From the NCBI GenBank assembly GCA_001910725.1, contig MJGA01000002.1:434001-498000 (forward strand): 64,000 nt of DNA, read 5' to 3'. Within the stretch, counting starts at the first letter, position 1, and every line of letters begins with the position of its first letter. The stretch comes from Phanerodontia chrysosporium. Taxonomy: Eukaryota; Basidiomycota; Agaricomycetes; Polyporales; Phanerochaetaceae. The notes beneath the pieces were generated by a model that saw only the letters and a program-made list of their open reading frames with translations, was not told where the DNA came from and made no database searches. The position numbers and the translations under genes were made by a program. Below are positions 33,705 through 44,340 of the stretch, piece by piece.

Positions 33705-34953
33705 ATGTCGGTTCGCGACTATCCACTCAGCCCCTCCCCGACTGAGTCTTGCCAGAATCAGTCTACTCCGGCTCGGATTCAGACTCGCCGTTCTGGTGGG
33801 AGGACTACTCGTTCGACGCACCTGTCAGCGAATTTAAAGCCTACCCCACCCCGTGGATTGAATCGCTCCTACCCTGCGCGGCGTGATGCCCTAGATGCAC
33901 TTCTAGAGACTCTGGGGGACAAAGCTGGTCCTCAGCCAGAACTCATTCAATCCTTTATGAATGGTCACACTGACCAGACATCTATCCGGCTTGCAGCCGG
34001 CCATGACCTTAAGGACAGCCGTTTCGTCGACGATTCCCTAGAGCGCCTGGTGGAAGGCATCATCAAGGTGTATAGCTGCCTCAGCCGGGATGAGTCTCTA
34101 CTCCCGCTGCTTATACCTGGCTATCTCGCCGCAGCACGGCGTCAGCTGTGCCTTGGAAAGTGTGTGAGGCGCAGGGAAGGGACTGACAACCAGGGCGACA
34201 GGATCGTGCTTTTCGTCTTCAACGTTTATCGCGTGAGAGCCCCCGCTGTTTCGCTCCAACTCTACTGACGCCTGGCTGCCAGCGACGTGTTTGTCCCGCT
34301 GGCTGGATACGCTGTGAGGACCCCCTCGAGTGCGCAAGCCTACTGCATCCTTGCACTCATGGCCAAGCGCCTCGTGTCCGTTGTGGAGCGGAACAGCAGC
34401 ATCGCCGCGTACGGTACGCCCCTCTCAAACCCGTCTCTTGTCCCCGAAACTGAGCACTCCCGTCCAGCGCGCGCCATGCAGCTTGTCCACTGCTGCATCG
34501 CGCACCTGCGCACATGCGACGCTGCGTCCGAGGACGACAAGCTCGCCGCGATGCGCCGGCACACGCGCGCGCTGTGGGAGGCCTCGTGCGACGACGCGAC
34601 GCGCCGGCAGCTCAGCCAGCGGCACCCGCGCTGGCGGCCGTTCCTGCGCACGTGGCGGGGCATGGGTGACATGCTGCGGCTCCCGCCTGGAGACACGCAC
34701 GCGGAGTCGCCGTGGGACGCTGCGACGCGCTGCGGCTGGCGCGAGTGCCTCTGCAGCGTGTAGAGGCCGGCGCACAAGCTGAAGAAGTGTCAGGGGTGCC
34801 TCGGTGTCTACTATTGTGGGACGCGCTGCCAACAGCGGTGGGTGTCATGCTTGCGCGCGTGAGTGTTACGGACAGTTGACGTGTGTTTGCAGCGACTGGG
34901 ACGTGGGCGGCCACAAGGAAGATTGTCGAAGCAATGAAGTGTCCTCGACTTAA
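33705..34953 (+). CDS. MYND zinc-finger protein interrupted by in-frame TAG
   Basis: Exons 33705..34159, 34283..34413, 34468..34837 and 34893..34953 give 338 codons in one frame. The N-terminal half is Ser/Pro-rich, then helical (DALDALLETLGDKAG, DDSLERLVEGIIKVYSCLS). The C-terminus is a MYND-type zinc finger as in many mushroom proteins: CGWRECLCS, then HKLKKCQGCLGVYYC, TRCQQRDW and GGHKEDC. A TAG at 34761-34763 falls inside the finger, right after CLCSV, while all remaining zinc ligands continue in the same frame. Literal translation therefore stops before the finger is complete. Intron 1 (34160..34282) is long; an alternative inner exon is possible. Function unknown; MYND fingers usually bind proline-rich peptides. 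Confidence 0.6.
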
Positions 34954-35116
34954 TGTACGTGCCGGCATACGGTGACCTATAACCAGCGGCCTCATTTTAA
35001 GCATGTTTCTGGGGGCGGCGTCCCTACACTGCGTCTCTATGTCAAGTGTCCTTTAATTTTTATGGTTATATGTAACAGGCGTTGTATCATCATGCACTTG
35101 ATGGTTGTTCATAACG

Positions 35117-36522
35117 CTAGAGCTGCTCTGGATTCGGAATTTCTTCGTCCGGACCATCAGCTCTGGCGAGAGCAGCGTTGACTAGTACGTTCCGATCCCT
35201 CGGAAAGTCGGTCAACCATGTCAGCCGCGTTTGCGGGCGGAAGAGCAGGCAGTAGGTCGACCCTCCAAAGTGGAACGTCCCGAGCTCGTCGCCCTTGCGC
35301 AAGCGGTCCCCAGCGCGCACCACAACCTCGCAGCTCGACACCTCCACGAGACCCACAGCAAGAAACGCCATGAGCCCGATCGCCGCGCAGTCCGCCTCGA
35401 TGTACACGACCGCGCGAGTGGCCGTGCACGCCGCGAACGCCTGTGAGTTGTGCATGTCCGGGTTCTCGCGCGCGCCGACGGCGGGGCACTCCGCGAAGTA
35501 CGCGCCGGGGACGTGCGCGACGGCGGCGATCGTGCCGGACACGGGGCTGCGCCAGCGGTGGTACGCCGTCGCGCCGAGCGTCGCCTGGTACAAAGCCCGC
35601 CGACGAAGGCGTCCGCGCGCGCGTCGTGCGCGAGCATGTGCCGCAGCGAGTACGGCTCGCCCTTGAGCCAGAAGCGCTCGCACGCCTGCAGCCCGCGCGA
35701 GACGTGGTACACCGTCGACTCGCAGGCGTTCACAATAACGGCGTCGTCGTCGGGGTGCGCCACCGAACGTGCGCCCCGTCGCAGTCGGCGCGTGAAGAAG
35801 TCGTCCCAGGAGGCGAAGCCGTAGTATGGGGAAGAGCGGTCGCACTGGAAGGTGTCCGCAAAGTCACAGAGCTTCTTGCTGGCTCGGGGCCCGAACCAAC
35901 CGCGCTTTGCGGTTGTAAGGACGTAGCGGGACTCGGGGGATGTCAGGAAGGATGACCAGACGTCTAGAACCTTCTTGAGCTGGGCGTTCACCCTCGGATC
36001 GGAGAGCATGGCGAAGCCTGCAGGTGTGCTCATAGGCCAGTAGAACGTGGCGTACATGGGGAGGATGACGACGTCGTCATCTTCGAACTCGGGCGCGATC
36101 GTGAGAATCTGATTGAGCAGCTCTAGGAGAAGCTTGTAATCGCGAATCTAGAAGTGGTGAGAGACGCACTTCTGCAGCAGTGATACGGTGGCATACCTGT
36201 GGTTGACATGTCGAGTCGCCCTGCGCAATTCCGCCTTTGCGGGATTTGCTCGAACATGCGATGGAACCCCATATAAATGAACGGGTCGCCTTCGATGAGC
36301 TGTTTGAATTCTTTAATGACTGGATGAAGAGGCTTTGGGTTTCGCTCCAGTTGTCGTATCTTCTCGGATATCCAATATTCTAGCACTTCATGGTTAGGCG
36401 GCAGCCAACCAGCCAGAAGGTTGTGAACTGGCCGATCTGCGCTTACGTTGGCCTGCACATTCAAGTTTCAAATTTCAGAACTCGTGAGAGGTACAAGGAC
36501 GCAGGATGTCACTTACCGACAT
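35117..36522 (-). CDS. PsiD-like phosphatidylserine decarboxylase-family enzyme (two frame breaks)
   Basis: Pyruvoyl-dependent decarboxylase family. Exons 36517..36522 (ATG TCG only), 36197..36452 and 35117..36147. Conserved blocks: AGWLPPNHEVLEYW, FKQLIEGDPFIYMGFHRMFEQ, PQIRDYKLLLELLNQILT, WPMSTPAGFAML, PYYGFASWDDFFTRRL, NACESTVYHVSR, LKGEPYSLRHML, TAYHRWRSPVSGTI, CAAIGLMAFLAVGLVEVSS and FHFGGSTYCLLFRP. Self-cleavage should occur before the Ser of GGST. This layout matches fungal PSD-like enzymes that include the Psilocybe tryptophan decarboxylase PsiD, so a small-molecule amino-acid substrate is possible; it also lacks a mitochondrial-type membrane anchor. Two breaks: one base missing near 35595-35599 (GGGCT for GGGGCT), and a +1/-2 slip near 36245-36255 in the Q-I-P region. 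Real decay cannot be excluded. Confidence 0.75.
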
Positions 36523-36914
36523 CCTGTTCAGTAGTGAAGGTGGGCGTGCAGTGGACCTCGAGTTCTGCTACCGGAAGGCGAGGACGGGGTGGACAGCTAG
36601 CAATATAGTACCGGAAGTCCTGACGTGCCTAAGCCACATAAATATCGAGCATGAAGGGAAATTTGATAAATTAAACATAAGAGGCGAAACATAACCTCAT
36701 CGTAGTGGGCGATGATGCGCGCCGCTCCACTTCGTCGGAGGAATGACGCTGAGTCCCGATCGGAGTGCTTTATGCGGATGGACACCCGTACGAGGCATTC
36801 TCCTGCACGAGAGACGTGCATAGAGCCCCTCAGGTACGCGAATGCTTCTGGGAAGATCAAATTGGTGGAGAGTGGGCCGTTGCAGTGGAATAGGGCTCAA
36901 AGGCTCATGACACG

Positions 36915-36954
<40 letters not shown>

Positions 36955-37350
36955 CGCCCACCTCCAGGGCTGCTTCCTAGTGTCGACAAGACCTCCATGT
37001 TTCGGACCATGTAGGCTGATTAGGATGGCAGCTCATTCGTTTCGCTTATGGAAACACGTGCAAAACGAACAGAGCATACGGCAATGAAGGCAATCGAGGT
37101 TGACTTTGAATTGACAACTGGTTCACCGCCGGCTCCTTCCGCCCTTGGGTTCCCACGCCACGATGTGGGCGCCAATCACAACCTCGCGGCTTCGAGCGGA
37201 CGATTTGCAAGAAGTCACTGACAGCCACGACATGGGGGACAATGAATCTCAAGGTGTTGTATCATCCAATATCCCCGTCATCCAAGTGAAAAATCTATGA
37301 AAGTTGCTCTGCACATCGCCGTAACGGGAGCCCAGTAAGGTGTCGGATGG
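36523..37350. other. Intergenic region with long poly-T tract
   Basis: Separates the decarboxylase and the transporter gene. Apart from the homopolymer at 36920-36954 only short frames are present. Confidence 0.5.
36920..36954. repeat. Homopolymer of 35 T (poly-A on minus strand)
   Basis: An uninterrupted 35-base T run. It may be a microsatellite or the poly-A end of an inserted element read on the minus strand. No obvious retroelement coding sequence lies next to it. Confidence 0.9.
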
Positions 37351-39476
37351 CTACTTCCGTGGGACGCGTATGACGACCAGCAAGACACTGGTAACCTACG
37401 TAACTTCGAGTCAGAAAAATGACTCGACATATATAAAGGGAAAGCACCGACCATAGTGACGACACCCGCGATCCAGAACGCCTTCCCGAATGGCGACGGC
37501 TGGAAGCGGAACATGAGGGCGAACCAGACGCCGCCGAGGTTGCCCATCGCGCCGACGATGCCGGTCATGACGCCGTTGCTGCTCGGGTTGCAGTGCGGGA
37601 CGAGCGAGAAGTTCGCGCCGTTGCCGAGCTCGTCGACGGCCGCGGTGAGGATCATCAGCACGATGACGACCGCGAGCGACGCGGCGTGCCGATCGAGATA
37701 GAGCCCCCACGCGAGCGACAGCGCGCCCTGCAGCACGCCGAGCGCGAGCACGAGGTACTTCTTCCCCGGCACGCCCCACCGCCGGTACACAACGTCGCCC
37801 ATGTACCCGCCCAGCGGCCGCGAGAAGACGTTCAGCAGCCCGAAGATGCTCGCGATCTGCGCGGAGCGCGGTCAGTGCGGGCTGGATGACGGAGCGATGG
37901 AGGGGCTTACATAGCCGCAGCGCGTCTGGCCGAAGCCCTTGGTCTTGTTGTACAGCCCAAAGTAGACGTTCGCGAGGTTTGCGTCGATTGCGAGCTCGTA
38001 CCCGAAGGAGCTCATGTACGCGAGCGCGGGCAGCCACGTCAGGGGGTTCAGCACTACGTCCAGCGCGATCTTCCATGTCAGCGGCACGCTGTCCTGGCGG
38101 ATCGAGGGCGGCCCTGTCCCTGCTAGTCAGTATTTATTTGAAGGTCCCTGCTGAGGTCGTGCTCACGAGACGGCATGACGGCCGTGACGTCGACGTTCAC
38201 GGCGTCCTTCTCGTTTTCGGTCTTCTCCTTCGGACCGTCTTGCGTTGGCGCGATCTCTCGAATGGCCTCGATGTCGTCGCTGCCGCGCGGAGAGCCATCC
38301 GTTAATGCTGCAGGGACGAGCGCCGCATTCTTGTGGCGGTCAGCCCACTTTCCATTCGGGTGGTCGGTGCCAACGAGGAGCGTGATGATGGCGACGAAGA
38401 ACAAAATGGGCACGGGGACAATGGCGAACGCAGCTGTCCGAGAGGCGGTTAGCCGCCTTGTCGAGAGGTTATGTAGAGGATTAGAGGCGTACCGCGCCAC
38501 GCCGAATGCGGGCTCAACCCGTCGCTGCGCAGGCGGTCGTAGAGCGCGACCATGATGATGAATGTGAAGCCGCCACCCGAATTTCCCCAGCCGGCGACGA
38601 GCGCATTTGCACGTCCGACGATGCTTGTGTCGTAGAACGCCGTCGTCCATGCCTGGCATGGCACGAACGTCCCGCCGAGGATGCCTGGTCATCGGTGAGC
38701 ATAAGGCGGAAGTCCGGGCTGTGTGTTACCTACCAATGAAGAAGCGGATTACGTAGAGCCCTTGTGCGCTCGAGACAGTTCCTGCGAGGCCGGACGGAAT
38801 CGCACCGACGATGAGCAGCCCGGCCATCACCTTGCGAGGGCCAAAGCCTGTGATAGTGAAGATAGCGGTCAAATGTCGTGAAAACAGCGATAGAAAGAAC
38901 GAGGGTCGTACGGTCACATAGGGGACCAACTATCACGCGTACGAGGAGAGTCGAGCATAAGGAGACGATGTTCGAGTTTCCTGGGAGCAAAAATATCAAT
39001 TCTGCATCAGGAACCCAAGAACCAAGTATCTCACCAATCTGCTTCTGGGTAAGCTTGAGATCGTTCTTCACGGCCTCGGGGACGAGCGGCGAGAAGGCGA
39101 ACCAGGAAAGGCTGGGGTGACGTGGGGTCAGAGATAAGGGTGCCTATCAACGCGCCCACTGGGACTTACAACGCGACCCAGAAGCCGAGCCATGATCTGT
39201 GGGGAAGCTGTGTGAGAGATCGACACTAGGGCGGCAGAGCATGACGAGATAGACGTACAGATGGAAGTTGATCGAGTATGGGTTGTTCAGCTTGAGGATG
39301 GGCAGCGTTGTGCACTTGTTGTTGGCCGGGTTGATTCGCACGGTAGTCAGCCGTTCCCAGAGCGAGAGCTTCTCGGGATGGCCTATCTGAGCGGCCGCAG
39401 CGGTATCGAGAGCGTCTGCCGTCTCTGCTGGGGCGACAGAGGACCGCTGGGGGCGCGCGAACGGGAAGTACACCAT
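37351..39476 (-). CDS. nrt2: High-affinity nitrate transporter (NRT2/CrnA, MFS)
   Basis: Proton-coupled nitrate importer of the plasma membrane, NNP branch of the major facilitator superfamily. Ten exons (39259..39476, 39170..39196, 39035..39111, 38912..38980, 38734..38847, 38493..38684, 38167..38433, 37911..38119, 37452..37856, 37351..37395) give 540 residues in frame. Family signatures: [14 protein letters not shown] after TM1, VGPLCDRFGPRKVM in the TM2-3 loop, the first nitrate signature [10 protein letters not shown], the second [15 protein letters not shown], and a large charged loop (about 90 residues, [18 protein letters not shown]) between TM6 and TM7 as in fungal members. Exon 2 is only 27 nt. 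It is divergent from niaD across a 931-bp promoter with GATA sites, pointing to nitrogen-regulated co-expression. Confidence 0.93.
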
Positions 39477-40407
39477 CTTGGAGGGGTGTAGCGATGCAAA
39501 GGAGAACCAGCCGGAGGGGAGACGACCAGACCGAGGTTCTGCGGCACAGATACGGTCGGCATATGTAAGCCCTCGCTATGGAAGGTCGTGCGGGGTGAGA
39601 GATAACGATGGAGTTTCGATTTATGTTTGGAGCGCAGGAGATAAGGCCTGTGCAAGCGGTGTCCGTTGCCAGAACCACCACAGCAGAGCGCTCCGCTGTG
39701 CCATGTTGAGCGATAGCAATAACCGCGGGCGAAAATGTTTCGGGCGCGACTGTCGGTAGCAGAGACAGAAGGGTGGCAAGTGAACCGTTTGCTGACCCAC
39801 TTGGAGTCACTTGACGGCGTCCCGAGGTACGCTAGGATGTATCTGCGGGACGCCTATGAGAAGTATCATTGATATAGTCAATCAGAAGGAGCGACGATAG
39901 GTTGAGAGCGATGCCTGTACGTACTCCTGGATGCGGTTGAGGTGAGAGAGCCGGCGGGACGCGACGGCACTTGCCATTCTCGGGAGGTCGGTAATAAACA
40001 AGCGTGACGTGACAGTTGACCTTGATCAGCTCCCGTCCGCCACAATTGTGCTTCAAACCACACCGAGGCCAGACACGACCTCGTTTCAAGCATCCACCTT
40101 ATCTCGCACTTCTTATCCAGCCAATTGCTACAGCGACAGCGACTCTCTCGGAAATGCCCTTGAGCGAAGCGCGGCTTTCCCGCGGCCTTCCAGGGGTTCG
40201 ACGCATGCAGCGGCTGAACGCAAGACTCTTATCTCTGCACCACGGCGCTGTCTGACATACCGTGGCTGTGGTCCTTCACCCACACTCTTTGCCTTTCGAC
40301 CCCCTCCCGCCCGCGCATGATTCCGAATTAGCAAAGCATTCTAATAGTGATGTTGAACCTTGGCCCTGTTCCCACCTCTCACCCTCCAGACCGCCAACCC
40401 AGCTGCC
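39477..40407. promoter_or_regulatory. Shared nitrate-cluster promoter with four AGATAA sites
   Basis: The 931-bp divergent spacer contains perfect HGATAR sites, the binding motif of AreA/Nit2-type GATA activators: AGATAA at 39600-39605 and 39639-39644 (plus strand) and TTATCT at 40099-40104 and 40229-40234 (minus-strand AGATAA). They form two pairs, one nearer each gene. I could not identify a NirA-type site with confidence. Confidence 0.65.
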
Positions 40408-43400
40408 ATGTCCGCTGCATCCACGATAACGCGTAGCTCCTCGGTAGAGAGCGACCTGTCTGGGCACAACTCCTCGGCGGCTCACCCGAGCGTCACAGAC
40501 ACCCCAGACTCGTCCTTGCGCTCCTCTCCCGCTCTGTCTGGCAAGCACTCGTACACTCTTCCAAGCCCGTTCTTCCCAGCGTCTCTGGAGACGGAGGATC
40601 CTAACCGGCAATGCCCTCCGCTGCCTTCGATATTCCCCGCACTACCGGTCAACGAAACTCCGCGTATGACTGCCGCAGCTGTAAGGTGCTACTGCACAGG
40701 TGTTTTACAATCATAGCTGACTTGTATCCAGGATGCACAGACACCTGACAACTGGCTGCCGCGACACCCTGAGCTCATCCGGCTTACCGGGAAACACCCG
40801 TTCAATACTGAGGCTTATTTGACACCTCTGTTTGATGCAGTGAGCTTTTATTTTCCAATCGTATCCGCTATCCCATCACCTCTGTCAACATTGCCGTGTG
40901 TCTTTCTATGTACAGGGCAACGGGCTGACAATACCGTGCAGGGCTTTCTTACGCCAGCGCACCTGCATGTTGTGCGCAATCATGGCGCGGTGCCCAGGAT
41001 CTCGCGAGACGAAGCGTACGCAGATTGGAAAATCCGGGTGCACGGGCTCGTGCAGCAGGAGCTCGAGTTCTCGATCCGCGAGCTCGCAGAGAAGTTCCAA
41101 GTCGTGACGCTGCCCGTGACGATCTGCTGCGCGGGCAACCGCCGCAAGGAACAGAACGTCGTGCGCAAGAGCCTCGGGTTCAACTGGGGCGCGGCAGGCG
41201 GTAAGGACATTTGTGCTATTCCCGCGAAGTGCGAAGTAATGAGGGTCACGCAGTCTCGACTGCGCTCTGGACGGGCGTGTACCTCGCCGACATTCTGGAC
41301 TACGCCAAGCCGATAAGTCCGCGCGCGAAACATGTCATCTTCGAAGGAGCCGATGATCTGCCCAAGGGCCCATACGGAACCTCCCAGAAGCTATCGTGGG
41401 CAGCAGATAGGGAGAAAGGCATCTTGATAGGTGAGCTTGGTCCGAGCTAAGAAAACGCTTTCCAAACAGTCTCTTTTCCGTCATCATGAGAATTTGTCGC
41501 TCATACGTGATCTCGATAGCGTGGGCGATGAACGGCTTAGCCCTTGAGCCTGACCACGGCTTCCCTGTCCGCCTCGTCGTACCTGGGCAGATAGGTGGAC
41601 GGATGGTCAAGTGGTTGAAGCGCATCGAAGTGTCGGAGACAGAGAGTAATCACTACGTAAGTTGACATTGTTCCCAATGCCACAACTACTCTAACTGCTT
41701 TTACAGCTGCATTATTGGGGTATGCAATGAGCTTTGACAATCAAAGGCCATGAAGTTAACTTGGTTTTCCAGACAACAAAGTGCTCCCCATGCAGTACAC
41801 TCCCGAGCAGGCTCGAGATACGCCCGAGATCTGGTACGACCCAAAGTACGTATCTTGCTATGACAAAGCCACACCTGGTCTGACGTGTGGACACGCAGAT
41901 ATATCATCATCACGGAGCTCAATGTTATGATAGATCTGGCCGACGCTAGCAAGACCTACGAGGTCCGAGGATACGCATACGCTGGCGGCGGGCGACGCAT
42001 CAACCGCGTCGAGCTCTCGCTGGACCACGGAAAAACGTGGGCCCTCGCAGACATGTACGTCCCCCGCTGGCTCCGCGCGCACGCACGTCCTCACCGCTCC
42101 ACAGCGACTACCCCGAGGACCAGTTCCGCGCGATGGCGCTCGAGCACCCCGTGTACGGCCTGCTCGACCTGACCGCGCGCGACACGTGCTTCTGCTGGTG
42201 CTTCTGGACGCTGCGCGTGCCGGTGCGCGCGCTCGCGGGCGCGGACGTGCTCACGCTGCGCGCGATGGACGAGGCGATGAATACGCAGCCGCGCGACATG
42301 TACCTCAACGCGACGAGCATGCTCAACAACTGGTGGTTCCGCGTCGCGGTGCGCAAAGCGCGCACTGCGGCCGGCGGTGTGCACCTCACGTTCGAGCACC
42401 CCGCGGTCGTGGGGCAGACGATGCAGGGGTGGATGGAGCGCATGAAAGAGGAGGGGAGGGATGTCCTCGATCCGGTGTTCTCTGATGAGCTGCGAGAACG
42501 TAAGGAGGAGCCGAAGCCTGTGAAGAAGAAGAAGTGGTCATGACCAAGCCTGGGGTTGATCGTAAGATCACCGTGCAGGAGCTGAAGGCGCAGGATAAAC
42601 AAAAGCCATGGGTATGTTGTTCCTACTTCCATCAGCATACACAAAGCTAAAACCAAATGCAGTTTGTCGTCAACGGCGAGGTGTATGATGCGACGGAATA
42701 CCTGCAAGACCATCCTGGCGGCGCGGACTCGATCCTGCTGGTTGCTGGCGAGGACGCCACGGAGGACTTCATGGCAATCCACTCGATAGACGCCAAGCAG
42801 AAACTGGCAGAGGTACGTGTGCACCGCCACCTATGACCTAGCAGCGCCCTGAAAACCGTACCAGTATCACATCGGTGCCCTCTCGGGTGCGCTGTCCGCA
42901 CCCGTCGCGACAGCTCTAACCAACGATGATCCGGAGGCGCCTTTCTTGGACCCGAAAGTCTGGAAGTCGGTGACACTGACGAACATCGAGCGTGTGAACC
43001 ACGACTCACTCGTATACCGCTTTGCACTACCGCACGCGAGCACGCCGCTCGGTCTTCCCGTCGGGCAGCATGTCTTCGTGCGTCTCCGGCGAAAGGACAC
43101 AGATGAGATCGTACTGCGCGCATACACGCCGGTGTCTCTTCAGGATGCGCGGGGCGCGATCGACTTCCTGATAAAGTGCGTCTCTCGTTTGATGTCCAAG
43201 TCATGCCAGCGCTGAACGGACGGTTAGGCTGTACCTGCCCACGGACGAGTTTCCAGCAGGCGGCAAAATGACGGTCGGCTTCCACCAGCTCGAGGTCGGC
43301 GACACACTGGAGCTGAAGGGCCCCCTGGGCTCCTTTGTCTGGCAGGGCAGCGGCACAGCGCTCTGGAAGGGCGTGCCACACGAGGTCGACGAGATCGGTC

Positions 43401-43841
43401 TCGTGTGCGGCGGCAGCGGTGCGTGCATAGCTTCCCTGCCCTCCGACTACATGCTCATTCCCTCGCACAGGCATCACGCCCATCCTGCAGGTCCTCCGGA
43501 GCATCCTGCACGACATGGCGGACACCACGCGCCTCTGGCTGCTCTCTGCGAACAAGACCGAGCACGACATCTTGTGCCGCGAGGAGCTCGATGCGCTGTG
43601 CGCCGAGCACGGCGCGTCGGGGCGCTTCCGCGTGCACTACACGCTGAGCGCAGGCGCCCCGCCGGCGTGGACGTACAGCACGGGACGCGTGTCCGAGGAC
43701 ATGCTCCGCACGCACCTTCCTGCACCGGGCCCGCGTAAGCTTGTCCTTGCGTGTGGCCCGCAGGCGATGATCGATGGCGCGCTGAAGAGCGGGCTGAGGG
43801 CGTGCGGGTGGGATTTGCAGACGCAGCTTGTTGTGTTCTAG
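40408..43841 (+). CDS. niaD: Assimilatory nitrate reductase (apparent -1 frameshift)
   Basis: Reduces nitrate to nitrite in the cytosol with NAD(P)H. Exons: 40408..40680, 40732..40839, 40942..41200, 41254..41430, 41520..41656, 41709..41721 (13 nt), 41773..41845, 41899..42054, 42105..42611, 42663..42812, 42865..43175, 43228..43418, 43471..43841. Domains: disordered N-terminus; molybdopterin domain with the Mo-binding Cys in [11 protein letters not shown] and FNWGAAGVST; dimerisation domain ([20 protein letters not shown]); cytochrome b5 ([19 protein letters not shown] haem ligands); FAD domain ([18 protein letters not shown]); NAD(P)H domain ([24 protein letters not shown]). The frame slips between KKKW and [11 protein letters not shown] near 42536-42541 (2726 nt; 2727 needed), just before the b5 domain; intact length about 908 residues. 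The usual hinge after TELNV appears short. Confidence 0.93.
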
Positions 43842-44340
43842 CCTCGAGGTTCTATAGCGTTTTGTAGTTCTGCCTTATTGACGCTGCAAAAATATCTGTA
43901 TTGCACTCAATTTGGGAGGATATCATGACGGCTGTGCTTTCGCTCGCCTGCCCAACAGAACGTACACAAGCCAACCATAACCCTACGGTCAATTGGAACT
44001 CAAGTCCGGGGTTTGTGACTGCCATCAAAGTGTGACACTGCGGAAGCAAAGTTGGGTTCGCACCGAAACGCCGCGACGCCGCGCTTGTTTCTCGCTGTAT
44101 CTTCCCGGGCGAAGGTCTCCCACAAATTCGCAAGCTGCGATAGGCAGATAAGACAGCGTTTGCCCTTGCTTAATGTTTCGATAGCGCTATGAATCTGCCG
44201 CAACCCCTGAGACCGGGGATCGGGGCCCCGCCTTCGGGAACGACTGAGCTCAGTAGTGGTGCAGCGGAATCCGAGGATATTGGCGCACACAGCCAAACTC
44301 GCACTTCTCCCCATCTTCCTCCCGTTCACCACCAACGAAC
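43842..44340 (+). promoter_or_regulatory. niaD-niiA spacer with GATA site
   Basis: About 500 bp between tandem nitrate genes. AGATAA at 44147-44152 lies about 190 bp before the niiA ATG, next to a second GATA core (GCGATAGG). No gene is present. Confidence 0.55.

Noticed and set aside
35117..36522. Housekeeping mitochondrial phosphatidylserine decarboxylase
   Set aside because: No mitochondrial targeting or membrane anchor, and the N-terminal and central blocks follow the fungal PsiD-like group instead.
36712..37014. 100-codon frame with a poly-Phe stretch
   Set aside because: It is only the translation of the T homopolymer with random flanks.
42541..42611. Nitrate reductase as two separate genes (TGA after KKKKWS)
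   Set aside because: The linker and cytochrome b5 domain continue one base out of frame with normal order and introns; a missing base is simpler.
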